Positions 1 to 7,037 of a stretch of DNA of 7,498 nt are shown in pieces. The stretch is from NCBI GenBank assembly GCA_947458675.1, contig CANHAW010000089.1, positions 1-7,498 on the forward strand. The letters run 5' to 3'. Source of the stretch: Beijerinckiaceae bacterium (GTDB taxonomy: Bacteria; Pseudomonadota; Alphaproteobacteria; Rhizobiales; Beijerinckiaceae). A program made the position numbers and the translations under genes. Position 1 is the first letter of the stretch; every line of letters begins with the position of its first letter. The notes under the pieces are model-generated. The model ran no database searches. It saw only the letters and a program-made list of their open reading frames with translations, and was not told where the DNA came from.

Positions 1-6
1 AGTCGG

Positions 7-74
7 CCCTCCCCTCAAGGGGGAGGGTGAAGAGACACGCACAACCCGTCCCTCTCCCCCCTGAGGGGAGGGGC
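7..74. repeat. G/C-rich inverted repeat at the left edge
   Basis: Two copies of a roughly 25-nt G/C-rich motif face each other. CCCTCCCCTCA at 7-17 is the exact reverse complement of TGAGGGGAGGG at 62-72. Each half also folds on itself: CCCTCCCC (7-14) pairs with GGGGAGGG (20-27), and CTCCCC (54-59) with GGGGAG (65-70). No T-run follows either hairpin, so it is not a standard intrinsic terminator. Repeats of this composition are common between genes in Hyphomicrobiales genomes; that family assignment is from memory. No coding sequence is credible in positions 1-206. Confidence 0.6.
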
Positions 75-108
75 TAGGGGTGGGGGTCGCGCGGTCTTTC
101 CCACCGCC

Positions 109-192
109 CGTCATTGCGAGCGAAGCGAAGCAATCCAGAGCCGCCGCGCGAATCATGGATTGCTTCGTCGCCTGCGGCTCCTCGCAATGACG
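109..192. repeat. Palindromic intergenic repeat (REP/MITE-like), copy 1
   Basis: An 84-bp element with perfect 12-bp terminal inverted repeats, CGTCATTGCGAG (109-120) and CTCGCAATGACG (181-192). An inner stem pairs CGAAGCAATCCA (126-137) with TGGATTGCTTCG (156-167). The two stems are offset by an asymmetric junction, 5 nt on the left (121-125) and 13 nt on the right (168-180). It ends 14 bp from the purH stop codon, so transcripts running out of purH would fold here, which may protect the 3' end. The first 39 bases are identical to the second copy at 7039-7077. It encodes no protein, so any mobility would need help in trans. Confidence 0.85.
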
Positions 193-206
193 ATGTGAGA
201 GTGCGC

Positions 207-1799
207 TTAATGCCGGAAGTGGCGATGCCCCGTGAGCACCATGGCGAGGCCTGCCTCGTCAGCTGCTTTGATCACATCATCGTCGCGCATCGAGCCGCCG
301 GGCTGAATCACCGCCGTTGCACCCGCCTCCGCCGCAGCCAGCAAGCCGTCGGCGAAGGGGAAGAAGGCGTCTGAGGCCACCACCGAACCCTTGGCGAGCG
401 TCTCCGGCAAGCCCGCAGCCTTGGCCGCTTCAGCTGCTTTCCACGCGGCAATGCGCGAGGAATCGACACGGCTCATCTGGCCGGCGCCAATGCCAACCGT
501 CGCGCCGTTCTTGGCGTAAACAATGGCATTCGACTTCACATGCTTGGCGACGCGGAAGGCGAAGCGCATGTCCGACAATTCCTGTGCGGTCGGCTGGCGC
601 TTGGTCACGACGCGCAAATCCATATCATCGACCACGGCATTGTCGCGGCCCTGCACGAGGAGACCGCCCGCGACCGTCTTGAAGGTGAGGCCCTTGGCGC
701 GCACATCGGGCAGGCCGCCGGTGAGCAGCAGGCGGAGATTCTTTTTCGCCGCAATCAGCGCAATGGCATCTTCATCGGCATCGGGCGCGATGATGACTTC
801 GGTGAAGATTTTCACGATCTCGGACGCCGCCTGCGCATCGAGCTTGCGGTTGAGCGCCACAATGCCGCCAAAGGCCGAGACGGGATCGCAGCGCAAAGCC
901 ATTTCATAAGCCTCGATCAGCGAGGCACCTTCCGCCACGCCGCAAGGGTTGGCATGTTTGATAATGGCGACAGCTGCCGTGCGCGCGGGATCGAATTCCG
1001 ACACGCATTCAAAGGCGGCATCGGTGTCGTTCACATTATTGTAGGAGAGCTGCTTGCCCTGCATCTGACGCGCGGTCGCAACACCGAAACGCTTTTCGGG
1101 TGTGAGATAAAAACCCGCTGCCTGATGCGGGTTTTCGCCATAGCGCATCTTTTCAGCGAGGCGTCCGCCGATGGCACGATAATCGGGCGCATCTTCGCCA
1201 AGCTCCGCCGCAAACCAGTTTGAAATGGCCGCGTCATAAGCGGCCGTGCGCGCATAGGCTTTTTGCGCCAACGCGCGGCGAAGGGTCATCGTTGTCGCGC
1301 CATTGTTTTCCTGCAGCCCATGCAGCACGCGCTGATAATCTTCCACATCGACCACCACGGCGACATCGCCATGATTTTTGGCCGCAGCACGGATCATCGC
1401 CGGGCCGCCAATGTCGATATTCTCGATGCAATCGTCGTAATCGGCACCCTTCGCGACGGTCGCCTCAAACGGATAGAGATTGACCACCAGCAGATCGATC
1501 GCGGGAATCGAATGGGCGAGCATGGCCGCCTCATGTTCGGGATTTTCGCGGATGGCGAGCAGCCCGCCATGGACGCGCGGATGCAGCGTCTTCACCCGGC
1601 CATCCATCATTTCCGGAAAACCGGTGAGATCGGCCACATCCTTCACCGGGAGCCCGGCATCGGCCAAAGCCTTGCGCGTGCCCCCCGTCGAGACCAGCTC
1701 GATGCCAAGGGCGGACAAAGCCCGCGCAAAATCAATCAGCCCGGTCTTGTCGGAAACGGAAAGCAGGGCGCGCGTGACGCGACGCAGATGGGTGGGCAT
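207..1799 (-). CDS. purH: Bifunctional phosphoribosylaminoimidazolecarboxamide formyltransferase / IMP cyclohydrolase
   Basis: Catalyses the last two steps of de novo IMP synthesis in the cytoplasm: formylation of AICAR by 10-formyl-tetrahydrofolate, then cyclisation to IMP. At 530 residues it is full length. The N-terminal MGS-like cyclohydrolase domain (about 8-145) shows SVSDKTGL (14-21), STGGT (37-41), [15 protein letters not shown] (65-79) and [17 protein letters not shown] (126-142). The C-terminal AICAR transformylase domain shows MRYGENPHQ (218-226), KQLSYNN (249-255), the catalytic Lys281-His282 pair in IIKHANPCG, and DAFFPF (477-482). I place the start at ATG 1799, preceded by GGGA at 7-nt spacing. 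The frame also opens with TTG at 1814, but that codon has no ribosome-binding site and adds five non-family residues. The gene begins 87 bp after the heparinase-like gene, and no clear promoter is visible in that gap. The palindrome at 109-192 lies just past its stop. Confidence 0.97.
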   Translation of the reverse strand: MPTHLRRVTRALLSVSDKTGLIDFARALSALGIELVSTGGTRKALADAGLPVKDVADLTGFPEMMDGRVKTLHPRVHGGLLAIRENPEHEAAMLAHSIPAIDLLVVNLYPFEATVAKGADYDDCIENIDIGGPAMIRAAAKNHGDVAVVVDVEDYQRVLHGLQENNGATTMTLRRALAQKAYARTAAYDAAISNWFAAELGEDAPDYRAIGGRLAEKMRYGENPHQAAGFYLTPEKRFGVATARQMQGKQLSYNNVNDTDAAFECVSEFDPARTAAVAIIKHANPCGVAEGASLIEAYEMALRCDPVSAFGGIVALNRKLDAQAASEIVKIFTEVIIAPDADEDAIALIAAKKNLRLLLTGGLPDVRAKGLTFKTVAGGLLVQGRDNAVVDDMDLRVVTKRQPTAQELSDMRFAFRVAKHVKSNAIVYAKNGATVGIGAGQMSRVDSSRIAAWKAAEAAKAAGLPETLAKGSVVASDAFFPFADGLLAAAEAGATAVIQPGGSMRDDDVIKAADEAGLAMVLTGHRHFRH

Positions 1800-1886
1800 G
1801 AATCGATCCCGCAAAATTGAAGATGCGGGGCGATTAGCACGGGACGCGGGAGGGGGAAAGGCCGGCTTTCGGCCCCAGGCCCATCC

Positions 1887-3662
1887 TTATCCCAGTCTTT
1901 CCATCGTCCAGACAATGGAGGGATTGTCGCGCACGCGGGCCGGGATGACGATCTGGCTGGTATTGCGTGGGCCCTCGCGCCCGCCGAGGAAAATGCTTTC
2001 TTCAATATTCACGGTCAGGCCGCTGGCGCGAAACAGCCATTCCTGCCCGTCCGCCAGAATGAGCCGCAGGCCGTGGCTGCCGGGAGCCAGTTCGGCCCGC
2101 ACATTGGGGTGGAGATGAAAGCGCAGGACAAAATCGGCCTGTCCGTCGCCCGGCACACGCCGACCCGTCTGGATCAGGCGATCCTCGCCCTCCAGCCGCA
2201 GGCCATCGGAAGAAAGCGTCAGGCGGCGCTCATGCACAAGGGCAAAGCGCTGGTCATAGCCGTCATGGGCGGCGACAATTTCGAGCGCATGCGCATCTTC
2301 GGCGCGACGGCTCTCGACTTTTTCCGGCCCGGCGAGAATCTGGCCCGCGACCCAGCGATCGAGGCCGGCGCCCGTGGCAAAACGGCAGGAAGAGACATCA
2401 CCGACAATCAGCGTGGAATGAGCCGCCGTGCTGCGCGCTGCCTCGCGCAGGCCCGGCCTGGGATTGGCCGGCACGCCGCAATTGACGATCATGCGCTGCG
2501 CGGCGCTCGACATTTCAAAGGAGAGCGTGCCCGCATGGGCCTCGCGCGAATCCGGCCCGAAAGGTGGGGGACCGCAATCGACGATAAGAATTGTTTCGTC
2601 GCCTTGCAGCCGTTGATAGCCGGAATGGGGCGCTTCGCTCAGGGCCTGCGCGCGCGCATCGTCATAGGCAAAAACGGTCGCCACATTATGGGCCGCCGTC
2701 GCGCTCATGCCATTGAACAAAGCAATCGCTCCATCGCCATGACGGAAGAGGCGCAGCATGGGCATCATGCGATCGATCGCATTCAGCAACATTTGCGGCG
2801 CCTGTGTCCCGCGCGCCGCATAGGCCTGACGCAAGGGCAGAAGATCCAGCAGAAGATCGACCAGCACTTGCGGATTGCGCGAAATATGCCCGCCATCTGG
2901 CAGGATTTGCGTTTTCAATTCATCGCCCAAAAGGCGCGAGCCGCGCTTGGCAAGCTTGGGCAGGCCCTGCGCGCACAAGCCGAGCTCGGCCAAAGCGAGA
3001 GCGGCAAACAGGCGCGATTCGCCATCGAGCCCTTCGGCCAGATGGCGCTGCAGATATTTGGCATGCAGGCCCAGCGCACGCATGAAGCGCCGATAAAAAT
3101 TGCGATCCGCGCCTTCCAGAATGAGTGGCGATTGCGACAGCCATGACAAAAGCCGGCGCGCCGCAACATCGGGACGCCAATCGATGCAATCGGAAGGCGA
3201 GCCGCGCAGATTCAACCAATCTTCAATCAAGACGCGCGCATTGGCGCGCGCCAATGCGGTCTCGGCGGCACGCAAATGGCGCAACCATGAAAAACCCGTC
3301 AGCGCCGCAAGCCACGCCTCGGAGGGCGGATCGATCTCAAACGGCGATGTGCCATGCGTATTCACCGCTTTGCCGGCGAAAACGAAATAGCCGGAATAAA
3401 TATCGGCGGCGATGGTTGGATCAGTTGTGCGAATATCCTGCGGCGCGATGAGCAGACGCTCCGGCGCGGAGACGCCAAACAAGGCGAGGGGACGCAAAGG
3501 CCAGCGCAAAGCACGCCACAGCACCATCGCCCCGCGCCCGGCAACAAGGCGCGTGAGCCGCATTTTTTCGGCGGCCGTCGACGATGCCAAAATGATCCTC
3601 CGCATGATCCACAACAGGTCTGCTGCGCATCGCCTGAGATGCGCAGCAAGATGATTTCGCAT
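1887..3662 (-). CDS. Heparinase II/III family protein
   Basis: A 591-residue protein of the heparinase II/III-like family, whose characterised members are polysaccharide lyases acting on uronic-acid glycans. The substrate here is unknown. The N-terminal two thirds look alpha-helical, as in the family's (alpha/alpha) toroid: EDWLNLRG (147-154), GGHISRNPQVLVDLLLDLLP (257-276) and LFNGMSATAAHNVATVFAYD (315-334). The C-terminal beta-rich part carries EAHAGTLSFEMSS (374-386), IVNCG (392-396), AAHSTLIVGDVSSCRF (413-428), FVLRFHLHPNV (511-521) and NIEESIFLGG (552-561). No clear signal peptide is visible: the first 30 residues mix Arg with hydrophobic residues. The start is uncertain. ATG 3662 lacks a strong ribosome-binding site, and ATG 3605 (Met20) is an alternative giving 572 residues. 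In alphaproteobacteria a gene of this family often sits between rsmB and purH, as here, so the pairing is ancestral and not a recent insertion (from memory). A role in cell-envelope or exopolysaccharide turnover is only a guess. Confidence 0.88.
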   Translation of the reverse strand: MRNHLAAHLRRCAADLLWIMRRIILASSTAAEKMRLTRLVAGRGAMVLWRALRWPLRPLALFGVSAPERLLIAPQDIRTTDPTIAADIYSGYFVFAGKAVNTHGTSPFEIDPPSEAWLAALTGFSWLRHLRAAETALARANARVLIEDWLNLRGSPSDCIDWRPDVAARRLLSWLSQSPLILEGADRNFYRRFMRALGLHAKYLQRHLAEGLDGESRLFAALALAELGLCAQGLPKLAKRGSRLLGDELKTQILPDGGHISRNPQVLVDLLLDLLPLRQAYAARGTQAPQMLLNAIDRMMPMLRLFRHGDGAIALFNGMSATAAHNVATVFAYDDARAQALSEAPHSGYQRLQGDETILIVDCGPPPFGPDSREAHAGTLSFEMSSAAQRMIVNCGVPANPRPGLREAARSTAAHSTLIVGDVSSCRFATGAGLDRWVAGQILAGPEKVESRRAEDAHALEIVAAHDGYDQRFALVHERRLTLSSDGLRLEGEDRLIQTGRRVPGDGQADFVLRFHLHPNVRAELAPGSHGLRLILADGQEWLFRASGLTVNIEESIFLGGREGPRNTSQIVIPARVRDNPSIVWTMERLG

Positions 3663-3707
3663 TAGGCGGAGATTTGCTTAACGACTCATTGAAAATCTTA
3701 AATTTTC
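3663..3707 (-). other. AT-rich spacer between rsmB and the heparinase-like gene
   Basis: This 45-bp spacer is clearly more AT-rich than the surrounding genes. It contains a short perfect inverted repeat, GAAAAT (3691-3696) and ATTTTC (3702-3707), around a 5-nt loop. The stem is only A/T-rich, so it is too weak for a convincing terminator. The composition would suit a promoter for the downstream minus-strand gene, but I cannot pick out -35 and -10 hexamers with confidence. Confidence 0.35.
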
Positions 3708-5084
3708 TTACGTCCGGCGGGAGATGAGCCGGGCCGCGAAGAAGCCGTCGAGACCGGCAAAGCGCGGCTCTTCATGCGGCAAATGGCAGGGCAATGTCCG
3801 CAGATCGCCCTCGGGCGTGATCATATCCGTCAATCCGCCTATGTCTTCGGGCCGGATCGGCAGGCGCTCCAGATCGGGATTGCGACGCAAGAGAGCAGCG
3901 ATCTGCATCTCGCCTTCCTCGGGCTCGAGCGAACAGGTGCAATAGACGAGCCGGCCGCCAGGCTTCAAAAGCCCGGCTGCACGATCGAGCATTTTCGACT
4001 GAATGGCCGCCAGTGCTGCAATATCGCCAGCCTTTTTCACCCAGGCGACTTCGGGATGGCGGCGGATCGTGCCGGTGGCCGAACAGGGCGCATCGAGCAA
4101 AATGGCATCGAACGGCGGCGCCTCGAAAGCCATGGCATCGCCGACGCGAATCTCTGCCTGAAGACCGAGCCTCTCGAGATTGGCGGCCAGACGTTTTAAC
4201 CGCTCGGCCGAACGATCGACGGCGATCACCTGCGCACCGGCTGCTGCCAATTGCGCTGTCTTGCCACCGGGTGCGGCACAAATATCGGCGACGCGCTCGC
4301 CGGGCCCGACGGCAAGCAGGCGCGCAGGAATGGCGGCTGCAGCATCCTGCACCCACCATTGACCCTGCCCATAGCCTGCCAATTCTTCGACCGGCGCATG
4401 GCTCTCCAGCCGCAGAGAACCAGTGGGCAGAAGGAGGCCTTGCGGCACGAGCGCCGGATCGGCATCCGGCTTCAAGGTGAGATCGAGCGTCGGCTCGCAG
4501 GCATGGGCGCGCGCAATGGCAGAAGCGCGCTCCTCGCCATAGGCCTTGCGCCAGCGCATGGCGAGCCATTGCGGCGTGTCGGTAAAAGGATCGGAAAAGC
4601 TCAAAAATTCGTCGCGACGGCGCGCAACATTGCGCAGCACGGCATTGACGAGGCCGGCAAAAGCCGCGGTGCGCGGCTGATGACGCACGGCCCGGACCGC
4701 CAGATCGACGGTCGCATGATCGGGCACATCCATGAACAATATTTGCGCCGCACCGATGAGCAAAATCCATTCGAGCGATTCGGCTTTTTTCGGCAGGCCC
4801 TTGTCGAGCGTTGCCGCCAGAGCCAGGCGCAAACTACCCAGATGGCGCAGGCTCGCAAGAACGATGGAGCGCACAAGTGCGCGGTCGCGGACATCCAGCG
4901 TGCCGAGTATTTCCGGTCCCGCGCCCGGCGCGAAACGCTCATCCAGACCCTGACCCTTGCCCGCGACTTCAGCCAGAATGGCGGCTGCGGCCAGACGAAC
5001 GGCAAGGCCGGGAACCATTTCAGGCGCCGGCTCGACCCTGCGATTGAAACCGGATGGACGACCGGGACGCGCTGGCTTCACCAT
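3708..5084 (-). CDS. rsmB: 16S rRNA (cytosine(967)-C(5))-methyltransferase RsmB-like
   Basis: An S-adenosylmethionine-dependent m5C methyltransferase of the RsmB/Fmu family; in E. coli this enzyme modifies C967 of 16S rRNA. Residues are counted from GTG 5093 (461 residues). A NusB-like RNA-binding domain covers about 30-160, with VDLAVRAVRHQPRTAAFAGL (129-148) and VNAVLRN (149-155). The catalytic domain shows the SAM-binding motif DICAAPGGKTAQL (270-282), the acidic end of beta-2 in VIAVDRS (289-295), DAPCSATGTIRRHPE (334-348) with Cys337, and YCTCSLEPEE (384-393) with Cys387. These two cysteines match the release and nucleophile cysteines of the family. ATG 5084 is preferred over GTG 5093, but neither has a good ribosome-binding site. 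The gene starts 53 bp after htpX stops and ends 45 bp before the heparinase-like gene, so co-transcription with htpX is plausible. RsmB identity is favoured over other NOL1/NOP2/Sun proteins because of the NusB-like N-terminal domain. Confidence 0.93.
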   Translation of the reverse strand: MVKPARPGRPSGFNRRVEPAPEMVPGLAVRLAAAAILAEVAGKGQGLDERFAPGAGPEILGTLDVRDRALVRSIVLASLRHLGSLRLALAATLDKGLPKKAESLEWILLIGAAQILFMDVPDHATVDLAVRAVRHQPRTAAFAGLVNAVLRNVARRRDEFLSFSDPFTDTPQWLAMRWRKAYGEERASAIARAHACEPTLDLTLKPDADPALVPQGLLLPTGSLRLESHAPVEELAGYGQGQWWVQDAAAAIPARLLAVGPGERVADICAAPGGKTAQLAAAGAQVIAVDRSAERLKRLAANLERLGLQAEIRVGDAMAFEAPPFDAILLDAPCSATGTIRRHPEVAWVKKAGDIAALAAIQSKMLDRAAGLLKPGGRLVYCTCSLEPEEGEMQIAALLRRNPDLERLPIRPEDIGGLTDMITPEGDLRTLPCHLPHEEPRFAGLDGFFAARLISRRT

Positions 5085-5137
5085 GCAAAACACATTCGCC
5101 GGGCGGCGCTTTTCATCTCATCATCTCCAGGATGCGC

Positions 5138-6160
5138 TTAACCCCAAGGGCCGCGCCGTCCCTCGCGGTTAGCACGATCCTTGTTCGGACGCCATGGCGA
5201 GGCACCGCCGGGAGATCCACCGCCATAATGGGGGCGCGCACGCCCCCAGGCCGAGCGTGCAGGATAAGCGGGCGCATGAACATCTTCGGAAAAAGGCGTC
5301 CAGCCGGAGATGGTCAGAACATTCATGGCGCGCGCCAATTCCTCAAGCGCGGCAATGCGGTTTTCGACATTGGGATGGGTCGAGAACAGATTGTCGACGC
5401 CGCGCCCCGACAAAGGATTGACGATGAACAAATGCGCCATGGCCGGATTGGCCTCCGCACGCTCGTTGAGAACGGCCTGCGCACCGCGCGATATTTTGGC
5501 CAGCGCGCTGGCGAGCCAAAGCGGATTGCCGCAGATTTCTGCGCCCGAGCGATCGGCCACATATTCGCGCGAACGACTGACGGCCATTTGCACGATCATC
5601 GCCGCCAGTGGCGCAAGAATGGCCAGTGCCAAAGTGCCGATCACACCAAGTCCATTGTCGCGGCGACCGCCGAAAAACATGCCCCATTGCGCAATCGAGG
5701 AAATGGCGCCGGCCAGCGTCGCGCTGATCGTCATGGTCAGCGTGTCGCGATATTTGATATGGGCGAGTTCGTGGGCGATGACGCCGGCGAGTTCCTCGCG
5801 CGTCAGCATGCGCATCAGCCCGGTATGCAGGGCAACCGCGCCATTTTCTGGATTGCGCCCGGTGGCGAAAGCATTGGGCTGATCGCTCTCGATCACATAG
5901 ACGCGCGGCATGGGAATTTGCGCACGGGCCGAAAGATCGCGAACCATGCGAAAAAGTTCGGGCGCCTGGGCCTCATCGACCTCCTGCGCGCCATTGGCGG
6001 CCAAAGCCATGCGGCCGGAATTCCACCAGGCGAAAAGATTCGTGGCCAGTGCGAAGACCAGCGCCATCATCATGCCCGTCTGGCCGCCCAGCGCCCCGCC
6101 CACCAGCAGGAAAAGCGCGGTCATGGCCGCCAGAAGGACGGCTGTACGCATGAAATTCAT
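5138..6160 (-). CDS. htpX: Zinc metalloprotease HtpX (M48 family)
   Basis: An inner-membrane M48B peptidase that, in E. coli, degrades misfolded membrane proteins alongside FtsH and is induced by heat or envelope stress. The protein has 340 residues. Two N-terminal hydrophobic segments lie at about 5-24 and 28-46. The zinc site is HELAH (130-134), with His130, His134 and catalytic Glu131; the third ligand is Glu199 in [12 protein letters not shown] (197-208). Further hydrophobic stretches lie at about 141-163 and 172-193, and [16 protein letters not shown] (260-275) is a typical family motif. After about residue 290 the tail is rich in Gly, Pro and Arg and looks disordered. The start at ATG 6160 gives the usual alphaproteobacterial opening ([10 protein letters not shown]). 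The ribosome-binding site is G-rich (GGGGTGGG) but not canonical. A heat-shock-like promoter lies about 95 bp upstream at 6254-6285. Expression could extend into rsmB. Confidence 0.96.
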   Translation of the reverse strand: MNFMRTAVLLAAMTALFLLVGGALGGQTGMMMALVFALATNLFAWWNSGRMALAANGAQEVDEAQAPELFRMVRDLSARAQIPMPRVYVIESDQPNAFATGRNPENGAVALHTGLMRMLTREELAGVIAHELAHIKYRDTLTMTISATLAGAISSIAQWGMFFGGRRDNGLGVIGTLALAILAPLAAMIVQMAVSRSREYVADRSGAEICGNPLWLASALAKISRGAQAVLNERAEANPAMAHLFIVNPLSGRGVDNLFSTHPNVENRIAALEELARAMNVLTISGWTPFSEDVHAPAYPARSAWGRARPHYGGGSPGGASPWRPNKDRANREGRRGPWG

Positions 6161-6179
6161 GGACCCACCCCAAGAGAGT

Positions 6180-6201
6180 TAAATGAGACCTAAATGAGAG
6201 C
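6180..6201. repeat. 11-bp tandem repeat in the htpX leader
   Basis: TAAATGAGACC (6180-6190) is followed directly by TAAATGAGAGC (6191-6201), matching at 10 of 11 positions. It lies 20 bp upstream of the htpX start codon, between that gene and the promoter candidate. Two adjacent copies one helical turn apart would suit a regulator binding as a dimer, but chance is also possible at this length. Confidence 0.4.
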
Positions 6202-6227
6202 GAACAGGCCAACCAGCCCAGCCGGGA

Positions 6228-6242
6228 CTGGCCAAAGGCCAG
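6228..6242 (-). other. Short hairpin in the presumed htpX 5' untranslated region
   Basis: CTGGCC (6228-6233) and GGCCAG (6237-6242) are perfect 6-bp arms around a 3-nt loop. If htpX is transcribed from the candidate promoter at 6254-6285, this hairpin falls near the 5' end of the message, where it could affect stability. There is no T-run, and the hairpin does not cover the ribosome-binding site, so neither terminator nor RNA-thermometer function is indicated. Confidence 0.3.
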
Positions 6243-6253
6243 AGCCGCGACCT

Positions 6254-6285
6254 ATATGTGGGGATGATACAAGCCCCGCTTCAAG
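6254..6285 (-). promoter_or_regulatory. Candidate RpoH (sigma-32) promoter for htpX
   Basis: Read on the minus strand, CTTGAA (6285-6280) is followed after 16 nt by CCCCACAT (6263-6256), continuing as AT. The sigma-32 consensus is CTTGAA, a spacer of about 13-17 nt, then CCCCATNT, so the -35 matches fully and the -10 departs at one position. It lies about 95 bp before htpX, a gene known to be heat-inducible in other bacteria. The -35 is embedded in a perfect dyad, CCGCTT-C-AAGCGG on the plus strand (6276-6288), which could be an operator or accidental. Confidence 0.5.
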
Positions 6286-6307
6286 CGGCGCGGCAGGAAA
6301 AGCGGAT

Positions 6308-6520
6308 ATGAACGACGAAACGCCAAGCCAAGCCCCCGTCGAGACAGGGAAAAAAATTCTCTCCCCGGCCGCCCAGCGCGCGCTGGCCGAGGCCGAAGAG
6401 CGCCGCCAGCGGGCGGCGGCCGAGGCGCAGGAGCGGGCAAAAGAGATCGATGGCCGCGGCGGTCTCGATCCGGTCCGCTATGGCGATTGGGAAATCAAAG
6501 GATTGACGAGCGACTTCTGA
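6308..6520 (+). CDS. DUF1674 / SDHAF4-family protein (probable succinate dehydrogenase assembly factor)
   Basis: A 70-residue soluble protein. The C-terminal block (about 50-70) contains GGLDPVRYGDWEIKGLTSDF, the hallmark of the DUF1674 family, which includes eukaryotic SDHAF4. SDHAF4 binds the flavinylated SdhA subunit during assembly of respiratory complex II; the same job is inferred here, not shown. The N-terminal half is low complexity and highly charged, with a predicted helix rich in Ala, Glu and Arg (about 19-46). ATG 6308 is chosen because AGGA (6295-6298) sits 9 nt upstream and the protein then has the usual family length. The frame stays open back to 6194, but that stretch overlaps the htpX promoter region and does not look like protein. 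No sdh genes are in the window. The gene is divergent from htpX and is followed 16 bp later by the nuclease gene, probably in one operon. Confidence 0.88.
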   Translation: MNDETPSQAPVETGKKILSPAAQRALAEAEERRQRAAAEAQERAKEIDGRGGLDPVRYGDWEIKGLTSDF

Positions 6521-6536
6521 TGAACGGCCTTCCTTC

Positions 6537-7034
6537 TTGATCTTCAAGCGCGGCTCCTCCTTCACTCTTGTGCTCGCTCTCGCGGCGCTGCTGGCAGCCT
6601 GCGCCTATGTGGTGCAGCGCCCGACGGGCGGGCGCCTGCGCAGCGAAGCAGCCATTGCTCTGGCCAGCCTGCCCTCGCCAACGCCCGTGCGTGTCTCGCA
6701 TGTCGTCGATGGCGACACGTTCCATGTCTTTGTGACCTTGCGCTCGGGCGAGATCGTGCGCGCGCCCTTGCGCATCCGCGGCATTGACACGCCGGAAATG
6801 AAGGGCGCCTGCGAGGAGGAAAAATATTTGGCCCATCAAGCGGCAAACGCTTTGGCCGAATTGCTCGCCGGTGGCGATGTGCTCGTCGATACAATTTCAA
6901 CCGACAAATATGAGCGCATTCTGGCACGCGTTCTCGTGCAGCAGAATGGCGCCAGGCGCGACGTAGCCGAGATCATGGTAAGCGCAGGCTATGCACGCGT
7001 CTATACAGGCCGCAAGCGCGCGGGGTGGTGCTAG
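6537..7034 (+). CDS. Thermonuclease (SNase-like) family lipoprotein
   Basis: A 165-residue protein with a staphylococcal-nuclease-like domain (about 50-165), expected to hydrolyse DNA or RNA with calcium. All active-site positions of the S. aureus enzyme seem present: Asp60 in VVDGDTF, Arg79 and Asp84/Glu87 in RIRGIDTPE, and Arg127 in DKYERILARV. The C-terminal AGYARVYTGRKRAGWC is typical of bacterial members. The N-terminus has Lys4-Arg5, a hydrophobic core (about 9-19) and a lipobox LAAC (19-22), so it should be exported and lipid-anchored at Cys22. The only start in frame that keeps the signal peptide is TTG 6537, which has no ribosome-binding site. An in-frame stop lies at 6504-6506. Translation may depend on coupling to the DUF1674 gene, whose stop at 6518-6520 forms TGATGA. 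Convergent with acs across the terminator at 7131-7161. Confidence 0.88.
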   Translation: MIFKRGSSFTLVLALAALLAACAYVVQRPTGGRLRSEAAIALASLPSPTPVRVSHVVDGDTFHVFVTLRSGEIVRAPLRIRGIDTPEMKGACEEEKYLAHQAANALAELLAGGDVLVDTISTDKYERILARVLVQQNGARRDVAEIMVSAGYARVYTGRKRAGWC

Positions 7035-7037
7035 CCT

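Noticed and set aside
540..1223. A 227-codon plus-strand open frame opposite purH
   Set aside because: It is fully antisense to strongly conserved AICAR transformylase sequence.
1800..1886. Possible terminator between the heparinase-like gene and purH
   Set aside because: A GGCCG/CGGCC hairpin (1860-1874) exists, but its stem is short and no T-run follows on the minus strand.
2073..3146. A 357-codon open frame on the plus strand opposite the heparinase-like gene
   Set aside because: It is antisense to a gene with clear family motifs, its product is low in recognisable structure, and long antisense frames are expected at this GC content.
4251..5141. A 296-codon plus-strand open frame opposite rsmB
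   Set aside because: It is a codon-position shadow of rsmB, with no motif or ribosome-binding site.
5054..6193. A 379-codon plus-strand open frame opposite htpX and the start of rsmB
   Set aside because: htpX has intact zinc ligands and membrane segments on the other strand; the antisense product resembles no family I know.
6194..6307. Upstream extension of the DUF1674 frame by 38 codons
   Set aside because: ATG 6308 has a good ribosome-binding site and gives the usual family length; the extension overlaps the divergent promoter region.
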